Assembly (NCBI GenBank): GCA_964019425.1
Contig: OZ025814.1
Coordinates: forward strand, 62,001-126,000
DNA from: Flectonema sp. DT1601
Lineage: Eukaryota; Euglenozoa; Diplonemea; Diplonemida; Diplonemidae
DNA: 64,000 nucleotides
Direction of reading: 5' to 3'
In this document: in pieces, positions 49,699 to 59,918 of the stretch
Layout of the letters: each line of letters opens with the position of its first letter
Position numbering within the stretch: position 1 is the stretch's first letter
Made by a program: the position numbers and the translations under genes
The notes under the pieces: generated by a model
Seen by the model: the letters and a program-made list of their open reading frames with translations, nothing else
Told to the model about the DNA's origin: nothing
The model's database searches: none

Positions 49699-51733
49699 GC
49701 GAAGACTAAAAAGAGAACCAGTTCCGTGTCGATAAAAACGATCAAATGAAATATGATCTTCGAAAAGATATAAAATTCATTATTAGAAACAAGTGAGAGG
49801 GATGTTTACATCAAAGAAGCTCAACCGCGACATTGGGTTCCAAATCATCTCCGATCCTTCACATCAGATTGACTAACTGAGGAAGGCGAGGGACATGTCT
49901 GGTCGGTACAAGTTTGGTGAAGAGATGCAGATCTCTTTCAGAAACTTACCTCCGATCGTAGGCGGTGACTTGATTTCAATGTGAATTGAAAAGAAAAAAA
50001 CACACACAAGAAAAAGATAATAAATAAATATATAAATTGACCAAATAAACAAGAGAGGAGCAAGCAACCACCGTCGGTTAAAATAAGAAGAAACACAACA
50101 GCAGAAGGTTAATATGAGAAAACCACAATAAACCTAAACAAGGGGTGAATTAAGCAAGGGAGGTGACCCTTCCACCCGTGTGAAGGAAATATTGTTCTTT
50201 CAAAAATATATTCAAAGTATGCAAATAATTTCGTTTTGCTTTTTTTTTTTAATGACCATTTTCATCCTCGCACTCCGGAGAATAATAACTGCGAGTGACA
50301 ATCGGCCCATCTTTGAAGTAAATCGTCGCCACCATGTTGTATGCTCCAGCTGTGCAGTAAATATTCGTCCATGGGTAAGTGGTGGCTGTGTGTGTGTTCG
50401 TAGGCCAGCTGTTGGTATTCAAGTAATCAACTTTTATAATTCCATTGTGACACTTTTGAGGAGAAGCACTCACACCAAAACGAGACATGATCATATTATC
50501 ACCAGTCTTCTTATCAATTCCACAACTAGAGTAACACAACTGTTGCTCAACCACAAAGAGTTCTCCAGAACATTGAATGCTTGGCGTGCATTGCGTGACG
50601 TCTGATGGCTTTACACTGATCGAGTAAATCCTAGACTCTTGCCAACTTGTTTTACAGTTCCAGACTCCGTGTTTGACGTAGTACACATGGCCAGCTTCCA
50701 GTTCATTGGGAAAGTGACCCTCAGTAATGTAACCAAGGTATTGTTCACTACCAGTAGTGTAGTCGTAAAGGTTGAATTGGTTGTACGCATCTCCATTGAC
50801 GTTGTTTGGATTGTAATTTACTACGTGAAGTTCCAATTCCCAAAAGTCATTGCATCTAATTTCAACATCAAATGAAGTATCAAACGGCCCAGGCACAATT
50901 CCATAAATGCGATCGATCGCTGCAATGTCTCCGACACTCAGACCAATATTCTGACCAATCAGTGTGTCAAAAGGAGGAGGGGCCTCAACAGTGACCATTC
51001 CATTAGAAGAGAACGCAGTCGAACCATAGTGCATGATACTTTCATAGTCGTACGGTCCAATAGTTTGTACTCCTGAGATGTCAAAGTTACTTTCTCTACC
51101 AGAAATGATATTCTGGTAATGGATGGTTACGAAGTTGTCTCGGTCAGAACGAGAATGTTCGTGACGGATTCCAAGTGTGTGAAGGATTTCATGGATCGCA
51201 GTTCCAATTGAACAACCGACTCCGAGATTCAAAACGTTAACCTGACCACTTGGATTTACTCCTACTTCAGAGTAGCAGAATCCGTTACCGTCATCACGAA
51301 CATCAACATAAGGAATGCTGCAGTCGTTTCCTGAACATTCTCTGAATCGAATACAGGTGTCAGCTTCAATCGCAACAATTGCTGCCGCCAAGTTGTTGAT
51401 CGCATCGTTGCTCAACGACCAGTCGATTTCGTACACAACTTCAAAATTAGTCCACCTGTTGCTGTTCTGTAAATCGATGCCGCTGTTGCTGAGTCCTTTT
51501 ATTCCTTTTACTGGGGGGGCTGCAACTACCCCAACAGGACCTTTGTCGACAATCATATCTCCGCCAACAAACTCATAAGTCCTTCCCCTGATATCAACAG
51601 TCGCAGGCAATCCTTTTACTTCTTCTGATGGAATGGCTCTCGCAGACACGGAAGATGCTGCCGCTAAGAACGCAGCGGCAAACTGAATCTGACGTGAGAG
51701 TTGCATTATTTTGAAGTGTTTGAAACTGTGAAT
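49699..51733 (-). repeat. Astacin tandem duplication, unit B
   Basis: Second unit, including gene, 3' UTR and the CAG acceptor before the start codon. Similarity to unit A ends a few bases upstream of that acceptor. Confidence 0.9.
50249..51706 (-). CDS. Astacin-family (M12A) zinc metalloprotease, copy B
   Basis: Nearly identical to copy A (485 residues). The protein differences I can see are Thr111/Val, Val254/Ile and a Lys/Glu change in FWEL[KE]LH near 288; catalytic residues are the same. The frame is open for 97 more codons upstream (to 51997), but that stretch is Lys/Asn/Phe-rich, crosses the ATTCACAG acceptor and would bury the signal peptide, so the start is the ATG of MQLSRQ at 51706. 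Confidence 0.95.
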   Translation of the reverse strand: MQLSRQIQFAAAFLAAASSVSARAIPSEEVKGLPATVDIRGRTYEFVGGDMIVDKGPVGVVAAPPVKGIKGLSNSGIDLQNSNRWTNFEVVYEIDWSLSNDAINNLAAAIVAIEADTCIRFRECSGNDCSIPYVDVRDDGNGFCYSEVGVNPSGQVNVLNLGVGCSIGTAIHEILHTLGIRHEHSRSDRDNFVTIHYQNIISGRESNFDISGVQTIGPYDYESIMHYGSTAFSSNGMVTVEAPPPFDTLIGQNIGLSVGDIAAIDRIYGIVPGPFDTSFDVEIRCNDFWELELHVVNYNPNNVNGDAYNQFNLYDYTTGSEQYLGYITEGHFPNELEAGHVYYVKHGVWNCKTSWQESRIYSISVKPSDVTQCTPSIQCSGELFVVEQQLCYSSCGIDKKTGDNMIMSRFGVSASPQKCHNGIIKVDYLNTNSWPTNTHTATTYPWTNIYCTAGAYNMVATIYFKDGPIVTRSYYSPECEDENGH

Positions 51734-52016
51734 GGGTTTTATTATATTTAAAAGAAAGAAGAAAACAAACTGAGGGATTGAATACACATTTTGTGTTAAT
51801 TTGAGACTTTTTTTGTTTGTCGCAAAACATCTAATACCGTTATCAAGTAGCAGGACCACAAAATAGTTTTTTATTAGGCAAGGGATTATGGAGATGACAT
51901 CGTGTCGGTGTTTCTTTTTACGTTCGGTGGCAGTGGCAGCTTTGGTTTGAATGTTGTGTTTCGAATTCACAACTTTCGAATTCGACATTCTCAGCAAGCC
52001 AGTTTTTATTTAGAGT

Positions 52017-52445
52017 TCATTCTGGCTTGTCAACAGTACCTCCAGCTTTAGTATTCCACGTGTAATGCATTCTGAGATGACCAGGTGTGTAGCCGTCGAT
52101 TAGCTCCCATTTGAGAGCACCACCAGAACTGCATCCCTCGTATTGGACCCAAGTATCGCCTGCGTTGTGCGGAAACTCATTCTTCTTCACAGCTGCTTCA
52201 TCAATTCGAATCTTCAGGATGTAGTGCTTTGACTGGTCGATGGGAAAATCAAAGACGTCTTCCGAGTTCAACTTATTAGAGATCCACTGTAAGGTTTCTT
52301 TCAAAGTGCTTTGATACGTCATGGGAGCATGTCTTCCCATTCTGCCTGACTTTCCTGCTTCTTCTACCAACTTCCAACCAATCTCAGATTCTTTCAACTT
52401 GTCCGCGTCACATGTGCATAACTTGAACTGGTCTTCCGCACACAT
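52017..52445 (-). CDS. Unknown 142-residue protein
   Basis: Not recognised. It is a small acidic-to-neutral soluble protein starting MCAEDQFKLCTCDADKLKES, with an N-terminal CxC, no signal peptide and no membrane segment; the second half looks beta-rich (HYILKIRIDEAAVKKNEF, LKWELIDGYTPGHLRMHYTW). The compact single-domain form and Cys-x-Cys opening recall uncharacterised bacterial proteins, which I cannot verify. It lies between astacin copy B and the astacin start-region relic on the same strand. A GATCTCAG acceptor is 15 nt before the ATG. Confidence 0.75.
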   Translation of the reverse strand: MCAEDQFKLCTCDADKLKESEIGWKLVEEAGKSGRMGRHAPMTYQSTLKETLQWISNKLNSEDVFDFPIDQSKHYILKIRIDEAAVKKNEFPHNAGDTWVQYEGCSSGGALKWELIDGYTPGHLRMHYTWNTKAGGTVDKPE

Positions 52446-52574
52446 TTTTAATTTTGTCTGAGATCAGATATTTTATTTATTACACATCGTAACCAATCGA
52501 TTAAACGAGTCTGTCAGATAATTAATCGAATCTTATTATTGTCAACTAAATCTAACTTACAAGTAAACGAGTGC

Positions 52575-52636
52575 TAACTGAATCTGACGTGAGAGTTGCA
52601 TTATTTTGAAGTGTTTGAAACTGTGAATGGGTTTTA
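52575..52636 (-). pseudogene. Astacin start-region relic (third duplication trace)
   Basis: These 62 nt are identical to the start of astacin copy B: the first nine codons (MQLSRQIQF), the leader and the ATTCACAG acceptor. The rest of the gene is absent. The 142-residue gene lies between it and copy B, so an older duplication or unequal exchange placed a start region here. Confidence 0.85.
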
Positions 52637-55600
52637 AATAATCGGAAAGAGCACAACCATCACTAAGTCCTAATATGAACCAGTCAATTTGTTACTCATT
52701 ATTGATTATATTTAAAGTATTTGTGTTCTCCTGTTGTAGTGTAAGGAAATATCGACAAATCCACGAAAGAGACAGGATTATTAAATGCCAGAAAACTGAT
52801 ACGAAAACGTATGCGTCTGCAGACCTGTCAAGAAGGGCTCCACTTATACGTGGCAACCAACAACGTAGCATTCACTCTGATAGAAGATAAATGATCCTCA
52901 GAGAGGTAACAGACTGTTGTTCTGTTTTCCTTTTGAAAGCTTCTGTTTGCCGCCTTCACCACATTACCTTGTTTGTTGTTTATTGGGGAGTAGCTTTTTT
53001 TTTTTTTTTTTTTTTTTGTTGTTTTGTTTTTTGAATTTGAGAAGGAAAAAAAAAAAAAAAAAAAAGAGAGTTCCGAAAAAACAAAAAAGGGAATAAAACA
53101 AAAACAAAAAAAAACGAACGAACGAAATGAAAGTTACTTCACACCAAAATATCACAACAAAAAGAAAATTATAGAAAAGAGCTTTTCTTAAAAAAGAAAT
53201 TATTGCTCACACAACAAGTTATCGACATGCGTTACCAGTCCTACCCATGCAAAAACACGTAGTTAGACTTAACTCAAAAAAAAAAGAAAAAGAAAAAAAA
53301 AAGTTGGGATAATTATCAAAACAAAAAAAAGACATGCGAGTATCTAACAAATGATACTTAATCACCGTCAGAGAGCGTCAGAGGGTACAACAGAAGTCGT
53401 TATCTGTTCTTGAATTGTCAAGACCGTGGCATATTCTATTCAAACAGGTATCCAGAAAGAAAATACAGACGACGGAAGTAACTATCAAAATCAAACAGCA
53501 ATCGCATCACTGAGTCAGCACAGGTCTTTAGGGAATGTACATTTATTGTGAAAAAAGAAAACCAACAAACAAGCCCGTGCTCTGTGATACAACTGCTTGA
53601 TAAGATAAAAGAAGGAAACATAAATTTTTTTTAACACACTATAACAACAACAGAAAAATAAAAGGGTTATTTTTCACTGACGGACATACAGACCACCTGC
53701 AGGTCTCCGGCAGGATCGTTTGGTTTCGGATAATAAAGAAATAGAAAGGAAGTCTCACACACAAAGTTGCAGAGTAAACGTAACAAGTTAGTTGTGTTCT
53801 TGCAATGTATTAGTTGTTATAAAAACCTTAAAGTTCAGATCCTAAAGAAAACAGGTCATGTTGTCCGTAGCAGGTTCATATCAACAACAGAAAGAAGAGA
53901 GTTTTTTCTTTTTTTTTTAATAAAAAAAAAAGATCGGCGGTAGTGCAATAGTTACTACTACCTTGGAAGGAACATAACACCCCTTGATGCAGCAAAACCA
54001 CAACAGGAATTTCTACCTCGACAAAAGGGAGAATGCCCTCCTCAACATATGTGACACGGTTAATTGGAAAAGAAGTAAAAAAAAACGTTTTTTTTTAAAA
54101 AAAATTACGGAGAAGCAACAACGCACTCACGTGTCAAAGTGTTGTGTAATAAAGGTAAAGGCAGTCAGAAGGCAGCTGCTTACAAGCCCTTGAGAACAAG
54201 TATCTCTGAAACTGGGGCAGCCTTTTATAAAATCTGAAAAAATGACTAAAAGAGATGTAGGTTGTTAGCGATACAATAAGCTGGAAAAAATAAAAAACAA
54301 AAAAAAAAATAGTATTTCATACTGTCAGCCGGATCGAGTTATGAAAAAATAGAAGTGCCAGACAGTGATAGGAACAACTACTATAACAGGAAAGGTATTA
54401 AAATAAAAACTCATCTTTAACCAACTAGCACGTTGTGTTACTGTCGGGAAACTTAAAGTGGACATTTGTTTGATTTTTGCAAATACATTCGTATTGTATC
54501 ATAACATAAAAACGATAATTTAACATCTGTTAACGATACGGTGAACAATGGTGATGCTTAATTAAGCTTCTTAAAGTAACTAATATATTTCTAGAGTTTC
54601 TTTACCTCAGCAATCTGGTATTGAAGTAAATCAGTCAACAAATGAACCTAAATTACCCCCAGATAGCAAGTCTGGAGTGTAGTTACTTTTTTTTTTTTTT
54701 TTTCTTTTTGATTGTATTCGTAATAAAAAAAACTTAGCGAAGGAGGGGAAGAGATTTCTGTTCTTCTTTGCAAAAAAAAGAAAAGAAAAAGAAAAAGAAA
54801 AAAAAAAAGAATTGTAGATTAAATTACTTCTGGAAAATAGAGAAAAAAAAATTTTTAAATTGATACTTTTTTTTTTTTTTTTTTTTTTTTTGAGGGGGGA
54901 TTTTGATGTTTCTGTTTCTTTTGCTTGCCTCACTCTCTGTTGCAAAGAAAGAAGAAGAAAAAGAAAATCGAAAATGTGACACGAGCGAAAAGAAAAAAAA
55001 AAAAAAAAAAACTTTCTCGCCCAAGGATTGCAAAGAGACAGAACAGCAGTTGGAAAGACGCCAACGCTGCCAGCCTTCTTAGTGTATTCCAACGCCATAT
55101 CGTCTCACGTAAATGAAAAGAAAAGTCACGTGTTCTTTGAAGAAATACATTTATTGAGCAGAAATTATCAAAGGCAAGGACCAATGAATTTGCCGCTATT
55201 GTTATTTTGTGCACGAATCGTGAGACAAAAGTTTTCCCAAACAAAAATAATTATTCAATTCACAATAAGTTACATACGTTACTAGCATTTCTTTTTGCCT
55301 TGACAGCGCTTCGGTGTAAAAAAAGATTTTTACACGACGGTCGGACTAAGAGCTAGGAAGGATTTCACGTGCTGCCAACATTCTTTTTGTCCAATACAAA
55401 GAGTTGATTGGAATTTTTTTAAAAAAAACAAAAAAACAAAAAAAAATGGAAGAAAATGCTTGTTTTTTCAGTATTTTTTCAAGAGCAATATTACTTGACA
55501 GCAGCAAAAAAAAAAGGGGAAAAAAAAAAAAAGACCTTTGGATTTGCCGCTCGTTGCTGGTTAAAAGTTGTAGCAGTACCTGTGAAAAGAGAGAACAACG

Positions 55601-56585
55601 TCACCATGTGGCATAGCACATGGTTGTTTATTTTATTGTAGTTTAAAAAACAATTAAAGAGAAGACATTGTCCCGTGAGGTTGTTGTTTATTGTTTTTTG
55701 CTTTCAGTTGAGGTGAAGTAAACATGTAGAAAACAGATGAGGTAGGTATGTACATAAGAACATTTTAGTTAAACAAAAACATTACTTTTTTGTGTATAAT
55801 TCTCAAAAAAAAAAAAAAGAGGAAAAAAAAAAAAAAAAGAAGAAGAAGAAGAACTCCATTACTGAAATCTATTTTTAATTGTTCGTTTGTTTCTATTTGA
55901 AAATTTTTTTCCACTTATCCCCTCATTTTATTGTATCGGGTAGTGAAATCTGTCGATGGATAGGTCAGTTAACTGGTTATTGTATTTATTGCAGCAACGC
56001 TGAATCCGAGTGACATTTTTTTTTTAGTTTTTTTTTCTTTCTTCTTCTTTTTTCTTTTTATCATACCATGCAAGTTTGTAGTGCAATAAAAAAAATTGTT
56101 GAGTTTCCTAAAGAAAACCTTGTTGAAGAAAAAAAAAAAAAAAACTTGTAGTGGTTTTACCTGTTTATTTTCTGCCTCTGAGAGAAGCTTGAAAACAGGT
56201 GAATCCTTATTAAAGAAAACAAAAGCAGAGAAGTATAAAACTTCAAACGTCTACAAGGTGATCGATGATTGCCAAAGCTAATAACCGTTTTCAAGCCTTA
56301 CTTCCTACTGAGTTGCTTGAAAAAACCGAATGAAAAAAAATAATCAAAAAAAAAAAAAAAAAAATATTACGCGTTCAAAAATACTACCTTAGTGTATCTG
56401 TGTCGCAATCCGTGAGGAATTAGACGCATATGGTTGCCATCTCTTTTCCATCTTTGAAGAGACGTCTGAGAACGGTCAATATATATCAAAAAGATCATAA
56501 TTATATAAAAAATATAGAATAGTTGTATAATTTCGTAAGTTACTATTTTCTCACAGCAATCATGGCTTTTTATTTTTTCTTCTTT

Positions 56586-56620
<35 letters not shown>

Positions 56621-58576
56621 TGCGATAAGGGCAACGGTTTCAAAAGAATGTTGTGATTTTCTTTGAGAAAGAGAGCCTGCTGTCTCATTTTAATGGCATT
56701 TTATGGGTAAGAAGAAATAAAGTTTTGCCTATTATCCACCGAAACCTCCAATACTATGAAGAAAGTGGTAATGGATATTATTTTGGCCAGGGGTGACTTA
56801 GATCACAAAACAATTATAGATCGACGTGTAGAAAAAGTACTTTTTAGCCAAAAAAAAAAAAAAAAAAAAAGGGGGGATTCGGCGGACATGAATAAACGTT
56901 AGTATTTGCAGAGAAAATCCAGTTATATCAAGCTGAATAAAGAAATAAACAAAACAATATTTTTTTTTTCCTCTTCCCCACCTTTGATTGTTCTTTTTGG
57001 CCTCCTGAACACAGCCGTGGCGGTTGTGGAATGAAGTGCTTGACCAGCTCAGCTGTGATGATGGGGCCGTAACAGGGAATACGATCACCCCTCTACGCAC
57101 ACCGACCTTTCAGGAGATCAGGTACCGTTTATGGGGTTTGATAAGACAAAGATAGTTAGGACCCTCAACAACAACAAATAATATCCAAAATGGATTTGTG
57201 AGTGTAGATATTCCATAACTCATGTCTGACAAACAACAATAAAAAAAAATATAAAAAAAAAGCCTTTTTAACAATATGATCAGAGCAGCGGCCGAATGCC
57301 AGACAATGCTAAAGAAATAACAAAAGAAAATCTACACAAAAAACTAAAAAAAAAACAAAAGCAAGCTGATTCTTATTTGAAAACAACGTAGTGTTGCCTA
57401 TACTTAGAAGGTTGAAGCACCTTGATATACCTTCCAAGAAAGGAATAGGGAGAGGGGGGGGAGAAGAGAAAAATAGAACTAAAAAAGAAACATTATACTT
57501 AATCACTGCTAATGACTACAAGGAGCCCATAACATCGAAGCTTATACGAACTATGACGAGTTACTATAAAAGGAAAACAGACACTCAATTCCAAGAGGGC
57601 AAAGGAGAACATAACCACGAAGAAGAAACCATAAAAGCACCAACATCATACTTAAGTTAAATCAACAACACTTTTTGCTGAGATTCTGTCTCCGAATAGG
57701 AAGCGCGCACAGTATTATAACAACTTCCGAAGTGCGAAATAACACTCCCCCAAAAGGGTCATGAGGAATAAAAAAACAAGTTTTAGACTGCTTGTGTCTC
57801 TTTACTTAGCGAAAAGTAAAAAAAAAAGAGGGGGAAAAATTAAATTATGAAAAAGAGGCTCGTACGTTTTCAGTTCTTTGAAAAAGCAGGTTAGCGCGAT
57901 GTAATTCAAAAGTACATAAACGAGACGAATAAAAAGCCAAAAAAGAGTAAAGTGTTTTTTTTTTTTTTTTTTTTTTTTGCCTTCTGTTAAAATTCAGATT
58001 GTTTAGTAAACAAAGAAGTGGAAATAAAATCAAAGCATTTTCAAGAGGTATTTAATCCAAAATCACATACATCTGCAAGAACCTTCTACAGTAACACTTC
58101 GTCTACACGTCTACGTAATTAACTGAACAAAACATAATAGGTATTTGGAAAAAGGAGATATAAAAAAAAAGAATTCACAGCGTCAACAGTTTTCGGAAAG
58201 AAACATCTGTTTGCCCAGAAATATACTGAGAGAAGTAAAGAGCAGAGTCAAACTCTCCTCTCCACTCTCGAAAACGCAATGAGTATACCATCTCTGATTG
58301 ATCCTCTAAGGTAATCATGATATGGGGGAAGCATACCTACTAATAAACCCTTATTGGAAAGGAATTGGGTAAGGATTGTACAGCCAAATCAGAGTGCATT
58401 CAGCGTTTTTTTAATTTTGTGCGGCCACACTAGTTAGTATTAATGATTAGCAAGCTTCACCACTAGACTTGGACTATGTGCTTGCCTTTAGGGGGAAAAG
58501 AAAAGAAAACACCGCCAGGGAAAAATAAACAAAGCGCCATTTTCAGAGTACGAAATCAATTAGTTGTTTGGGAGAT

Positions 58577-58603
58577 AACGTGACAGGTAATTCCTGGCAC
58601 GTT
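58577..58603. repeat. Hairpin 1 of cluster (11-bp stem)
   Basis: AACGTG-a-CAGG pairs with CCTG-g-CACGTT around a TAATT loop, with one mismatch. Confidence 0.75.
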
Positions 58604-58679
58604 GAATGAAACTGCATAGTCACAACCTACAAGCTCATAGGCTGATAGAAGTCGAGACCATTAACTTCGTAAGCGCCTT

Positions 58680-58728
58680 TAGTCTAGAACAACTTTACAT
58701 GGCTTGTTGATTGTGAAGTTCTAGACTA
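58680..58728. repeat. Hairpin 2 of cluster (11-bp stem, large loop)
   Basis: TAGTCTAGAAC pairs with GTTCTAGACTA; the loop has an inner AACAA/TTGTT pairing. An ACA triplet overlaps the 3' foot of the stem on the plus strand. Confidence 0.7.
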
Positions 58729-58757
58729 CAGCCTCGCGTGTAAAAAAGAAATCTTTT

Positions 58758-58782
58758 GAGAGTTGTTCACATGACAACTCTC
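58758..58782. repeat. Hairpin 3 of cluster (9-bp stem)
   Basis: GAGAGTTGT pairs with ACAACTCTC around TCACATG. Confidence 0.75.
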
Positions 58783-59918
58783 GAGAGGGTAAGAAACCAA
58801 CGATAAAGAAAACCGTCATTTTCTCGAGAGTAATTGTTCGACCAAAACTCGCAGGACAAAAAAGAGTTTAGTAGAAAAGGAAATCGTAAGGTATTTTTTT
58901 TTTTTTTTTTTTTTTTTGTAAAGCCAGACAATCTCAGTGGGAGGTCATTTCGACAAAACTCGCAAGGCAGCGCTTCAGCAATGCTCTGCAGTAAGGCCCA
59001 CATAATAATATTAGAATTTCTGACTACTATTAGCTACCCAACGAGTTTCACACAATTTGTTCACAAACAGACTTTCCATCTTATTAAAAACACAACGAAA
59101 GCAGACGCAACACAGTACTATTCACAGCTTACAGTGTCCGTTATTTTTCTTTTTTTTAAAGTTTTTTTTTTTGTAATAGTATATTATAAAATATTCGCAG
59201 CTCCTTATGGCAAAAGAAGAATAAGGAAGGTGAACGAAACAGAGAACTCCAAGTGAAAATATCATTGTCGGTTACGGTCTCACGGACGTTTATTATAGCT
59301 TACGATTTGACACAAGAAAAAAAAAAAAAAAAGAAAGAAAAAAAAATCCCGTTTTTTTTTTTTGGTGCAAGCCATCCCTGAGAATGATAATAACCACAAA
59401 CACAATCAGAAATAGATGATTTAAGATTTCAAATTCTGATAATTAAAAAAAAAATTAAAAAATAAAAACATTGTTTTTACCACTATTGGGTGTGATTGTT
59501 TGACTGAGACGCATAAAGGGAACTGAACTTCACAATTTAAGTCATTCATTGCGTCTTTCCAGGGTAGACAGGGAGAGTAAGATACCAAAATGCCCAAAAT
59601 GATTGAACGAAAAAATTATAAAAAATATTTAAAAAAAGAAACAAAGCGGAAAAAAAAAAAAAACACGAATAATTTTAATACAGTATTCCCCAACACGAAA
59701 CACCCTTGCTCCAGATCATAAAAGAAGTCAAACTGGTGCAATAAAAAAAAGTAACATTTTTTATAAAACAAAAAAAAAATAATAAATAAAAAATAAAAAA
59801 TAATAATAACGTTCTCATAATAGACACAACACATAAGCCTTAACTCAGAAAAATCCATGAGAATAGTAAATGTTTGTGCTGCCAACTAGCAGCTCGAATA
59901 TTGAAGCCTTTCCAAGGG

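Larger units (their letters stand above)
52637..59918. other. Gene desert, 7.3 kb, homopolymer-rich
   Basis: No supported coding region on either strand; the frames present are short and built of Lys/Phe/Asn from poly-A and poly-T. Runs of 18-30 A or T occur repeatedly (for example 52996, 53047, 54871, 56589, 56850, 57957, 58893). Genes on both sides run in the same direction, so this is not a strand switch. The only structured part I see is the hairpin cluster at 58577-58782. Confidence 0.6.

Noticed and set aside
51707-51997. 97-codon N-terminal extension of astacin copy B
   Set aside because: It crosses the ATTCACAG acceptor, is low-complexity, is not shared with copy A and would bury the signal peptide.
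54631-55244. Overlapping frames of 104-155 codons in the desert
   Set aside because: They are poly-Lys/poly-Phe products of A and T runs with no stable frame content.
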